From the NCBI RefSeq assembly GCF_018129385.1, contig NZ_JAFCLN010000034.1, forward strand, positions 1-38,307: DNA of 38,307 bases, written 5' to 3'. This document shows positions 16,456 to 24,122 of the stretch, in pieces; positions within the stretch are counted from its first letter, which is position 1, and the number at the start of each line of letters is the position of its first letter. The notes below the pieces were generated by a model, which worked only from the letters and a program-made list of their open reading frames with translations, searched no databases and was not told the origin of the DNA. Position numbers and translations under genes: made by a program. Source of the DNA: Bradyrhizobium lablabi. Its GTDB lineage: Bacteria; Pseudomonadota; Alphaproteobacteria; Rhizobiales; Xanthobacteraceae.

Positions 16456-17505
16456 CTAGACAAGTTGCAGCCGATAGACGTCCGTCGCCGTCCTCGAGAA
16501 CAGCGCCGCCTGCTCGGCTTCGCTGTACTGCGCGGCGATGCGCTTGAACGCGTTGAAGATCACCTGGTAGCTGCACTGGCCCTTGTCGGGCGGAAAATTG
16601 CTTTCGAACATCGCGCGGTTTGGCCCAAACGCCTCGATGCAGGTTTCGATATAGGGCCGCCACGCTGCGGCGCATTCTTCGGATGACGGCGGCCTTGGCC
16701 GCAAGTGGAAGTCATAGCCTAGCAGGCACATCGCAAGCCCGCCAAGCTTGACCACGACGTTCTCGCATCTGGCGATGTCCCGGATCGAGGCCTTCCACAC
16801 CGCAAACGTCTCCTCGCGCTTGCCGGCAAAGCGACCGCGACCAACCGGCCCGCCGCAATGGTCGAGCACGATTCTGGTGTCGGGAAAGGCACGGGCAAGG
16901 TCGGCGAGTTCGCCGATTTGCGGGTGGAATAGCCAGGCATCAAAGGAAAGGTTCAGCGGTGCGAGGCAGGCAAATCCCTTGCGGAAAGTGGGATCGAGCA
17001 GCAGGCCTTTCGGTCGTGTCGCATACATGCCAGCGACCTCAGGCTCGGCGTCCCATGCCGAGGAATGCCTGATGCCGCGGAAGCGACCATGGCCGGCGGC
17101 GATCTCGGCTTCCAGCACCGGCTTTGCGTCCGCGCCGAGCAGCAGGTTGACGTGGCTGACGATGCCGGCGTTGATCTGCGCCGGACCGTAGCCGCCGCTC
17201 GCGCTCATCGCGGCGACGCCATTGGCGAACTCGACCTCGCCCACGGGGCGAAACGCTTCCGGCCCGTCCTTGCGATACATCGAACGGCAATCGACATAGA
17301 CGGTCGCGATGATGTTATGGCCGGAAGCAATATCGTCCACCATGTCCTCGAGCATGTAGCGCAGGCCGCCGCGGTCCCAGAGATGGTGATGCGGATCGAC
17401 AATCGGGCGGGCGGGATCGATGATCTCTTCAGTGTGCTGCGCAAGCCAGTCCTCGCGCGGATCGGCATAGAGCCCGCTCTTCGAGGCGGGCGCGGTGCTG
17501 GCCAT
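16456..17505 (-). CDS. Amidohydrolase-2 family metal-dependent hydrolase
   Basis: A 349-residue TIM-barrel hydrolase. The metal-binding PHHHLWD motif (His39 and His41) starts the barrel, followed by YVDCRSMYR, GHGRFRGIRHSSAWD, the RIVLDHCGGPVG strand (late His) and a C-terminal RAMFESNFPPDK motif with the conserved catalytic Asp region. Members act on lactones and pyrone- or muconate-type ring products (for example 2-pyrone-4,6-dicarboxylate hydrolase) or as decarboxylases. No signal peptide is seen. It is last in a minus-strand set with the epoxide-hydrolase-like gene (52-base gap). The start at 17505 has a GGGAG site; the open frame extends to 17739 over the neighbour's end. Confidence 0.87.
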   Translation of the reverse strand: MASTAPASKSGLYADPREDWLAQHTEEIIDPARPIVDPHHHLWDRGGLRYMLEDMVDDIASGHNIIATVYVDCRSMYRKDGPEAFRPVGEVEFANGVAAMSASGGYGPAQINAGIVSHVNLLLGADAKPVLEAEIAAGHGRFRGIRHSSAWDAEPEVAGMYATRPKGLLLDPTFRKGFACLAPLNLSFDAWLFHPQIGELADLARAFPDTRIVLDHCGGPVGRGRFAGKREETFAVWKASIRDIARCENVVVKLGGLAMCLLGYDFHLRPRPPSSEECAAAWRPYIETCIEAFGPNRAMFESNFPPDKGQCSYQVIFNAFKRIAAQYSEAEQAALFSRTATDVYRLQLV

Positions 17506-17557
17506 CAATCGTTCACTCCCTGGTCCCGGTTGTCGAGAATGCACACCCGGTTGTCCG

Positions 17558-18556
17558 CTAGCTTGGCAGGTTCTGCGCGAAATCGATGATCGCGGCATTG
17601 ACCTCCGCGGGGCGCTCCTGTTGGGTCCAGTGGCCGCAGCCGGGCAGCATCTGGACCTTGCGCAGGCCGGGGACGAACTGCTTGAGGTTTTTGAGATGCT
17701 CGGCGGTGCCGGGGGCGGCGAGCACCATGTCGTGATCACCGGCGACGTAAAGCGCCGGTACAGTCAGCTTCAGGTCCGCAAAAGCCGCGAGCAGCTCCCA
17801 GTTGCGGTCGACGTTGCGATAGTAGTTGAGCGGGCCGCGAAAGCCGCTACGCCGGAACTCGCCTGCATAGAAATCGATGTCGGCTTCGCTGAGCCACGGC
17901 GGCAGCGGCACCGGTGTTCCCGCAGCCGGCAACATCCCGCCGGCGCGCGGCACCATCCCGACGTTTGGTGCAGCGCCGCCACTTGCCGCGACCGCGCGAA
18001 ATGCGGCAGCGCCTTCGCCGGACGCGCCGTACAGCATGGTGCGCACGCTCACCCGCGGATCCCGTTCCAGTTCGGCTTCGGCGACGCCGGGTTCCTGGAA
18101 ATACAATTGATAGAACTGGGCATCGGCGGTGCGCGGCATGACGCTTGTCGGAGGCGCGGGACCGCGCGGCCGATATGGCACGCTAAGGCAGGCGACGGCG
18201 CGAAACCGGTCGGGGCGCAGGCGGGCCGCTTGCCAGGCGATGCTGGCACCCCAGTCGTGGCCGACGATGATTGCGGTCGGAGCTTCGAGCGCGTCGAGCA
18301 GCCCCACGAGGTCGCCGACCAAATGGAAGATCGTGTATTGGCCGATCGCCTCCGGCCGGTCGCTCTTGCCGTAGCCGCGCAGGTCGGGCGCCACGGCGTG
18401 GAAGCCCGCCGCGGCGAGCGCATCAATCTGATGGCGCCAAGAGTACCAGGATTCGGGAAAGCCGTGGCAGAACAGCACCGCCGGTCCTTCGCCTTGTTCG
18501 GCAATGTTGAGACGGATGCCGTTGGTGTCGATCAGCCGCTGCGCTGGCTCACTCAT
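17558..18556 (-). CDS. Alpha/beta hydrolase, epoxide hydrolase type
   Basis: A 332-residue soluble hydrolase. The oxyanion box is HGFPESWYSWR (His31 onward), the nucleophile elbow GHDWGAS has Asp101 (an aspartate, as in epoxide hydrolases and dehalogenases, not serine), and the catalytic His309 is in GCGHWTQQERP. A cap domain with Pro/Gly/Ala-rich stretches (about 185-220) follows, and the LNYYRN tyrosine region matches the epoxide-activating cap tyrosine. Expected reaction: hydrolysis of an epoxide to a vicinal diol. A GGAG site lies 8 bases before the start. It is 40 bases downstream of the MBL-fold gene and 52 bases upstream of the amidohydrolase, so the three form one probable operon. Confidence 0.9.
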   Translation of the reverse strand: MSEPAQRLIDTNGIRLNIAEQGEGPAVLFCHGFPESWYSWRHQIDALAAAGFHAVAPDLRGYGKSDRPEAIGQYTIFHLVGDLVGLLDALEAPTAIIVGHDWGASIAWQAARLRPDRFRAVACLSVPYRPRGPAPPTSVMPRTADAQFYQLYFQEPGVAEAELERDPRVSVRTMLYGASGEGAAAFRAVAASGGAAPNVGMVPRAGGMLPAAGTPVPLPPWLSEADIDFYAGEFRRSGFRGPLNYYRNVDRNWELLAAFADLKLTVPALYVAGDHDMVLAAPGTAEHLKNLKQFVPGLRKVQMLPGCGHWTQQERPAEVNAAIIDFAQNLPS

Positions 18557-18596
18557 GTTTTCGCTCCGTCGCGCGCCTATTGCGAAGTAGTTTTTC

Positions 18597-19412
18597 TCAC
18601 ACCCCGTCCAGAATGATCACCGTCGGCTTGCCCGGCAGCGTGTCGCGCGAAATCTTCAGCGTGCGTTCGCTGCGCTGGTCGATCTCGAACTGCTCGCCGA
18701 TCTTGCGCATGAATTCGTCGAGCGGGGTCATGAAGCGGTGCATCGGCAGCACCACGGAGGCGCGCAGCCGCTTGGTGATATCGGAGACGCCGTCGAGCGA
18801 CATGGTGTAGCTGCCGTCGATCGGTACCATGACGATGTCGAGCCGGCCGATCATGGCAAAGTGGCTGTCGTCGAGCTTGTGATGCAAATGGCCGAGATGG
18901 CCGATGCACAGGCCCGCGACCTCGAAGATGAAGATCGAGTTGCCGTCCTTGATCATCGGGCCGCTGAAGTCGTCGCCGTAATAGCGGCGGATGTCGGTCG
19001 TGACGTTGCGGATATGGGTATCGCCGACGCGCATGTTGATCAGCGCGGGCTGGCCGTTCTCGCCCCAGCCATGCAGCACATGGGTAATCTTGGGGTCGGG
19101 ATATAATGTGTAATGCGTCGAATGTGCCCGGTTCATGGTCACGACGTCGGGCAGGCGGCCGCCGGCATGGTAGCCGCCGCTGTAATCGGTCGCGATCCGC
19201 ACCCCGCCGGGCGTGTCGATGTAATAGGTGGAATGGCCGGCATAGGTGATTGCGACCTCTTCTGCCTTGGCGGCCGTGCGGCGAAGGCTGACCGGTACGA
19301 CAGGCGGCGCGGCATTCGCCATCGCGAGGCATTCGCTGCGCAGCGGGGTTTGCGCATGGGCCGCATTGGCCAGTAACCCCAGCAAGACCAGAGCGGCGAA
19401 CAATTTTTTCAT
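18597..19412 (-). CDS. Exported MBL-fold protein with altered metal motif
   Basis: A 271-residue protein with signal peptide MKKLFAALVLLGLLANAAHA, so periplasmic. The beta-lactamase fold is clear (AITYAGHSTYYIDTPGGVRIATDY, IFEVAGLCIGHLGHLHH, LDIVMVPIDGSYTM, VVLPMHRF), closest to UlaG/YtnP-like hydrolases. The usual HxHxDH motif is replaced by RAHSTH at residues 95-100: the first His is Arg and the Asp is Thr. Other ligands (GHLGH, IDG, MH) remain. It may bind a single metal or be a non-classical enzyme. It is first in the three-gene minus-strand set with the epoxide-hydrolase-type gene and amidohydrolase. The start at 19412 is chosen for the signal; the ribosome site is weak. Confidence 0.83.
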   Translation of the reverse strand: MKKLFAALVLLGLLANAAHAQTPLRSECLAMANAAPPVVPVSLRRTAAKAEEVAITYAGHSTYYIDTPGGVRIATDYSGGYHAGGRLPDVVTMNRAHSTHYTLYPDPKITHVLHGWGENGQPALINMRVGDTHIRNVTTDIRRYYGDDFSGPMIKDGNSIFIFEVAGLCIGHLGHLHHKLDDSHFAMIGRLDIVMVPIDGSYTMSLDGVSDITKRLRASVVLPMHRFMTPLDEFMRKIGEQFEIDQRSERTLKISRDTLPGKPTVIILDGV

Positions 19413-19519
19413 GACCGGGCCCGTCCGCGACAACGATTGACGGATCACTCTATCGCCGAAATCGGCACCCGTCATGACGGCAAACCATGTGTGACACGCC
19501 GCCGCGGTACGCCTTTATT

Positions 19520-20632
19520 TCAAGCCGTCGTCAGCCGGTCGAGCAGCGACAGCATCACCGGTGCGTCGGGCATCGGCAGCACGGCGTCGATCCGCTCGAT
19601 CAGGCGCGTTTGCAACAGCGCGTTGCGCGCCTTGCCGATGGTGCCGAGAGGCCCACGGAATCCGTGTTCTTCCCAGGCGAGCTCCAGCAGGCTTTCGCTC
19701 AAGAGCGCCTCGATCAGGTCATCGGCGGCGCGGTCGACGCTGATCAGCGGGTGGGCGGAAAACGCCGTCGGGCGCGGATAGAGGATCACGGGTTTCGACG
19801 GCGCGCTGGCCTCGACCCGTTTCCAGCGCTCGGCGTCCTGCAACACCCATTCGATCAACTGGTTTTCGTAGCCGACGATCAGTGGCTGCGCGCCGGCGCC
19901 GCCCGCGACGTAATCGTCAAACAGCTTGCCGGAGGAGGGCGGCTTGTAGCCCATCCGGCGGAACACGGTGGCGACGTCGCCGTCGATCTTGCCGAGCGAA
20001 TCCAGCGCGATCACATCGCCGCTGAGCAGGCTGGCCACGAGGCCGGCGAACATGAAACCCGAATTGGATTTGTTGGGATCGGTCGAGACGATGCGGGCGC
20101 GGCCGAACAGTCCGGCAACGCCCATCGCCTCCCAGGTCTCGCCGGCGATGATCGCTTTGAGCACCTTCAAGAGGTCGACCGTGTAGCGCGGCCCGCCGGC
20201 CGGCTCGGCAAAGCCGGCCTTGACGAGGCCATCGGCGATACGGTCCCAGGAATAGAGCACGATCGGCGAATTGAAGATCACCTGGTCGCGCGAAATTTTT
20301 ACGCCCGAACTGCGCGCCAGTTCGACCAGCACCGAGGACGACGGCCACAAAAATTGCGGCTTCTGGTCGAGCAGCGTTCGCTCACGAACGAGTTCGACCG
20401 ATCCGGCGCGCCTCGCATCGAGAATCAATCCGAACCGCCGATCGAGCACGCTGCGCACGCGCGCATTGCTCAAAAATCCTTCCTTCTCGCCGCCGATGAA
20501 GCCGAACAGCTTTTTCGGCTCGCCGAACCGGCCTGCGATTTCCGGATGCTGGCGCAGGTAAACGTAGCCACCAGTGCCCATGGCACTTGCGGCCAGCAGT
20601 CCAATTCCAAAGGCCCGGCGCGAAATGGCCAT
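19520..20632 (-). CDS. Exported substrate-binding-like protein of the TelA/VWA operon
   Basis: A 370-residue protein with a SRRAFGIGLLAASAMG signal or anchor, Tat-like in form. The body looks like a periplasmic binding fold: IFNSPIVLYSWDRIADGLVKAGF, then a ligand-loop-like SNSGF motif in TDPNKSNSGFMFAGLVASLLSG, and LIVGYENQLIEWVL late. The SNSG stretch matches the same motif in the binding domain of the VWA lipoprotein upstream (SNSGAAAYLAMLAAG), so the two are probably paralogous. It is last in the four-gene operon; its ATG shares a base with the XpaC-type stop (TGATG at 20632), with an AGAGGAG site. The ligand is unknown, and no transporter genes accompany it. Confidence 0.8.
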   Translation of the reverse strand: MAISRRAFGIGLLAASAMGTGGYVYLRQHPEIAGRFGEPKKLFGFIGGEKEGFLSNARVRSVLDRRFGLILDARRAGSVELVRERTLLDQKPQFLWPSSSVLVELARSSGVKISRDQVIFNSPIVLYSWDRIADGLVKAGFAEPAGGPRYTVDLLKVLKAIIAGETWEAMGVAGLFGRARIVSTDPNKSNSGFMFAGLVASLLSGDVIALDSLGKIDGDVATVFRRMGYKPPSSGKLFDDYVAGGAGAQPLIVGYENQLIEWVLQDAERWKRVEASAPSKPVILYPRPTAFSAHPLISVDRAADDLIEALLSESLLELAWEEHGFRGPLGTIGKARNALLQTRLIERIDAVLPMPDAPVMLSLLDRLTTA

Positions 20633-21294
20633 CAGGCGCTCCTCTTGCCCTTGTCGGGCGGGGTGCCGCCGCGCTGAGCGGACGGTCCGAGATCCTCGTC
20701 CAGCGAGCTCTTCAACAATTTCAGCTCGATGTCGAGATTGCCGAGATCGGCTTCCTGTAGATTGGCGGCATAATGGGTGAATGCGGCGTCAAGCCGTTCG
20801 ATCAGTTCGCCCGTCGTCGCGATGCGTGAGACGTCGCGGCCGCTGCCCTTTTCCAGGAGCGCGTAGGCTTCGGCAAGATCGGCTGCGCGCGGCAAATAGT
20901 AGGTCAGGAAGCGCCGGACGCGGTCGACCCGCAGCGGATCGTCCTCGACGCCGGCAAAGATCTCGCGCGAAATGCGCGCCATGTGGCGCACGCGTTCGGC
21001 GATCTTTTGCGTGGCGATCGAGCTGACGGCGACCTCGAGGCGGACGGCCAGCGGCTCGGCGTCGGTCAAAAGCTCGCGCGCGAATTCGATCTTGCTCTGC
21101 GCGGCGCCGCTGGCCTCCAGCCCCTCGAACAGCCTTCGCGGCGACAGCGTGACCAGCAGCCCGCCGCCGGCCGCCAGGCTGATCAGGCCGGCCATCCAGA
21201 ACGGCATGCCGACGCCGACCACCAGTAGCGGCAGCAGGATGGCGGCGGTGGCGCCGCCGACGATCCAGTTGAGGCCTGCCGGAGCGGAAAGCAT
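20632..21294 (-). CDS. xpaC: XpaC-type membrane protein (5-bromo-4-chloroindolyl phosphate hydrolysis family)
   Basis: A 220-residue inner-membrane protein. Two adjacent hydrophobic segments (about 10-28 and 31-48) form an N-terminal hairpin, and the rest is a long helical cytoplasmic domain (PLAVRLEVAVSSIATQKIAERVRHMARISREIFAGVEDDPLRVDRVRRFLTYYLPRAADLAEAYALLE). The YYLPRA segment is typical of the XpaC family, which accompanies TelA in Bacillus and other bacteria. The name comes from a chromogenic-substrate phenotype and no enzyme activity is firmly shown. It begins 1 base after the stop of the VWA gene and overlaps the following gene, so all are translationally coupled. The C-terminal tail is charged and Pro/Gly-rich. 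Confidence 0.85.
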   Translation of the reverse strand: MLSAPAGLNWIVGGATAAILLPLLVVGVGMPFWMAGLISLAAGGGLLVTLSPRRLFEGLEASGAAQSKIEFARELLTDAEPLAVRLEVAVSSIATQKIAERVRHMARISREIFAGVEDDPLRVDRVRRFLTYYLPRAADLAEAYALLEKGSGRDVSRIATTGELIERLDAAFTHYAANLQEADLGNLDIELKLLKSSLDEDLGPSAQRGGTPPDKGKRSA

Positions 21295-21295
21295 C

Positions 21296-22873
21296 TTAAT
21301 TGTATCCCCGCACCGCGCGGAAAGCCTGGGTCAGGCTTTTTGTTCCATCGAACACCCGGCCGCCGGTCAGCTTGGCGAGATTGTCGAGCTGTGAACGGTC
21401 GGCGCTGTCGCCGAAGGTAACGCCGAACACCGGCACGCGACGCCCGTCGCTCTGCCACGCCTGCTCGAATGTCGACATCATGCCCTGGCTCTTGCCGTCG
21501 GTCATGATGACGATGGCGGGCAGATGCCGTTCGTCGTCGAGCCATTGCTTCATCGCTGATATTGCCCGCGCACCGCAGGTGTAGAAATCGGTGCCGCCGT
21601 TGGCGCGCAGTTGCATCGTCTTGGCCAGCAGCGCTGCCTGCGCGGCATCGTCGCCGGCCGAGCTCTCGATCCACTGCACGCGTTCGCTGAATGGCAGCAC
21701 GATGATGCGGTCGTCCTTCGACCATTGCACCAGCATTTCGCGGGTGCGCGCCGGCGTCAACAGGAACTGCATCGCATCGAGCAACTGCCGTTCGCCATTG
21801 CCCTGCATGCTGCCGGAGACGTCGATGCAGAGCGCGGTCAGCGACGGCCGGCGCAGCGCTTCCTGGTAGAGTCCGAGCGCCTTTTGAATCACGGCAGGTT
21901 CGGGCGGACGAACGACGGTGAGCGGGCGGCCCGGGTCGAGATTGGTCGCTTTATCTGCGGGCAACGGCGTGGCGCGGCCTAATTCGACGCGCCGGCCGGT
22001 CGCCGCAATTTTGGCCTGCGTTTCGCTCTTCAGCAGGAACGCTTGCAGGTCGTTGAAAAACTCCTCGACCGGCTTGCCACGCCCGCGGTCGACAAAACCG
22101 AGCGGCGAGTCGCCGACCGATACGCCGTCTTCCGGATAGATCGCGAAAAGCGGCTCCTTGCGGTCGGCGATCAGCTTGTCATTGGTCTCCTTGATGACCG
22201 CCTCGTAGTTCCACATCGCATCGTACTGCGTGCCGCCCCGCGCACCGTCGCGGTAGAGATCGGCGAGCCAGCCGCTCGAGCCGGAAGAACGCTCGACGCC
22301 GCGCAAGAGCCCGCGCACGGTCGCGAGCACCTCGTCCCTGTCGAGATCGCCCGATTCGATCAGGTCAGGCTTGCCGATGCCGGCGGCGAGCATCGCAAGA
22401 TACGCGGCGGCCCCCGAATTCGATTGCGTCGCCGATGTCATCAAAAATCTCAGGCGGCCGCCCTCGACCGCCGCGAGGATGTCCTTGGTCTTCACCTTGG
22501 CGCCGACCCAGCCGAGCGCTTGCGCCTTCGAGCGCCGCACGCCGAGGATGACAGGCATCTGCGCGATCGATTTCACCGACTTCACCCGCCGCGCGGTGTC
22601 GAACATGTCGATCCAGATCGAGGCGGCGGGCCATACCGCATCCGCCTCGGGGTCATTGCCGGGCTTCAGCGACAGCGCAATGTCGAGCGAGCCCTGATAG
22701 CGCACCGTGCAGGTGGCGCGGCGCGATTTGCAAAAATCCTGCACCATCGGCTCGAGCACGTCGTTCTCCGAGCCGGAGAGGATGGTGAATTGCGGCCCGG
22801 GCGGCGCCGAACAGGCGCCGAGCGCCAGCGCGAACCCCGGGACGGCGAGCCATCGCAGCAGGGCAGGGATCAT
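21296..22873 (-). CDS. Lipoprotein fusing a substrate-binding domain to a von Willebrand A domain
   Basis: A 525-residue lipoprotein: a hydrophobic leader ends in LGAC, with lipidated Cys21. Residues 27-315 form a periplasmic binding fold (FTILSGSENDVLEPMVQDFC, then SNSGAAAYLAMLAAG near 151-165, WNYEAVIKE near 221). Residues 345-520 are a von Willebrand A domain with an intact metal site: DVSGS (Asp351, Ser353, Ser355), Thr428 in GGTD and Asp459 in TDG. Such a protein would sit in the periplasm and bind both a small ligand and, through the metal site, a protein partner. It follows telA with an ATGA overlap (22870-22873) and precedes the XpaC gene by one base. Similar VWA genes occur with tellurite-type stress genes, but the substrate here is unknown. 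Confidence 0.87.
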   Translation of the reverse strand: MIPALLRWLAVPGFALALGACSAPPGPQFTILSGSENDVLEPMVQDFCKSRRATCTVRYQGSLDIALSLKPGNDPEADAVWPAASIWIDMFDTARRVKSVKSIAQMPVILGVRRSKAQALGWVGAKVKTKDILAAVEGGRLRFLMTSATQSNSGAAAYLAMLAAGIGKPDLIESGDLDRDEVLATVRGLLRGVERSSGSSGWLADLYRDGARGGTQYDAMWNYEAVIKETNDKLIADRKEPLFAIYPEDGVSVGDSPLGFVDRGRGKPVEEFFNDLQAFLLKSETQAKIAATGRRVELGRATPLPADKATNLDPGRPLTVVRPPEPAVIQKALGLYQEALRRPSLTALCIDVSGSMQGNGERQLLDAMQFLLTPARTREMLVQWSKDDRIIVLPFSERVQWIESSAGDDAAQAALLAKTMQLRANGGTDFYTCGARAISAMKQWLDDERHLPAIVIMTDGKSQGMMSTFEQAWQSDGRRVPVFGVTFGDSADRSQLDNLAKLTGGRVFDGTKSLTQAFRAVRGYN

Positions 22874-23928
22874 GTCGGCGACTTGGACAACGCTGATTTG
22901 AGCTGGTCGGTCAGTTCAGCCATTCGCTGCTCGATCTCGGCGCGCTTCCGGCGGCCTTCTTCCTGCACGCTGAGCACGCCCGAGATGGTGTCGATCAGGT
23001 CGCCATTGGTCTTTTCCAGCGTCTGGATGTCGACAATGCCGCGCTGCGACTGTTTTTCGATCTCGATCGCCTGGGTCTTCATCATCTCCGACGCCTGCTT
23101 CATCATTTCGTTGGTGGCGTCGGTGACGGTCTTTTGCAATTCGAGCGCGGACTTTTGCCGGCTAAGGCCGAGCAGCAGGATCATCTTCTGCTTCCACACC
23201 GGAATGGTGAGCTCGGTGGTCGCCTGCAAATTCTCGATCAGGGTCTCGTCGCCGGACTGCACGATGCGGATCTGCGGCAGTTGCTGAATGCCGATCTGGC
23301 GCGCCTGCTGCAAATAGAACACGCGCTTTTCGAGCCGGTCGAGCGCCTGCGCCGCGTCCTGATAGGTCTGCGCGGCCAGCAGCGCATCGCTGCCTTCGCC
23401 GGCTTTCTTGGCGGCCTGCTCCAGTTCGACCAGCTTGCCGCGGCGGAAATCCTCGATGAAGGCCTTGCCGGCCCCGATATGCGAATCGAGATCGCCAAGC
23501 GAGGCCTTGGTCTGCTCGTGCAATTCGTCGAGCACGGCGATGTCGCGGCGCAGGGTCTCCTTGTTGCGGTCGAGCTCGACGCAGACGCGATCGATCTGCG
23601 AGGAGACGGCCCCGAATTGTTCGGAGAAACGCCGCAGCCGCGCTTCCATCGAGGAGAACAGGCGGGCGAAGAACCCGCTGTCCTTCAGGGAAGCGGGATC
23701 GAGCCCGCGCGCCTTGGCAAGGATGTCGGAGAGCAGCTTGCCGGTGGTCCCAAGCTCGCGGTTCTGGGTCTGGGCGAGGATGCGGTCGGCGAATTCCACC
23801 ACGGAGCGCTGCGCGCGGTCGCCGAAGGTCACGATCCGCGATCGGTCGGAAATGTCGATCTCGGACTTGATGCGCGCCACGGCGTGGGCGTCCACCATGA
23901 CCGCCGGGACATTGATGGTTTCGCTCAT
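22870..23928 (-). CDS. telA: TelA-type toxic anion resistance protein
   Basis: A 352-residue cytoplasmic, largely coiled-coil protein of the TelA/KlaA family. Typical segments are ARGLDPASLKDSGFFARLF (about 73-91), VELDRNKETLRRDIAVLDEL, QTYQDAAQALDRLEKRVFYLQQARQIGIQQLPQIRIVQSGDETLIENLQ, then TIPVWKQKMILLLGLSRQ near 240-257, followed by a long C-terminal helix. The family is linked to tellurite and other toxic-anion resistance and to membrane stress; mechanism unknown. It is first in the operon, with a strong AGGAGAGGAA leader before ATG. The upstream 194-base gap holds a 10-bp palindrome TACCGCGGTA (23974-23983). The operon order telA, VWA-lipoprotein, xpaC, binding protein is the key context. 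Confidence 0.92.
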   Translation of the reverse strand: MSETINVPAVMVDAHAVARIKSEIDISDRSRIVTFGDRAQRSVVEFADRILAQTQNRELGTTGKLLSDILAKARGLDPASLKDSGFFARLFSSMEARLRRFSEQFGAVSSQIDRVCVELDRNKETLRRDIAVLDELHEQTKASLGDLDSHIGAGKAFIEDFRRGKLVELEQAAKKAGEGSDALLAAQTYQDAAQALDRLEKRVFYLQQARQIGIQQLPQIRIVQSGDETLIENLQATTELTIPVWKQKMILLLGLSRQKSALELQKTVTDATNEMMKQASEMMKTQAIEIEKQSQRGIVDIQTLEKTNGDLIDTISGVLSVQEEGRRKRAEIEQRMAELTDQLKSALSKSPT

Positions 23929-24122
23929 CGCGCTTCCTCTCCTGATCTGTTCAGCCCCCGCGCTGGCACATGGTACCGCGGTATGAGTTCGGCAAGATAG
24001 CCCGGCGAATCCAACGAATGGATGACGGCCGGAGTGGCTTCCACTAATTCAAGTCGTTGAAATCCATTTTTGGTTCAACGGGATAGCGATAAATCCAACG
24101 AGGTATTGGCTCGCTTTGCCGG

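Noticed and set aside
19487..20677. A 396-codon plus-strand frame opposite the binding-protein gene
   Set aside because: Antisense shadow; the minus-strand frame has a signal peptide and binding-fold motifs.
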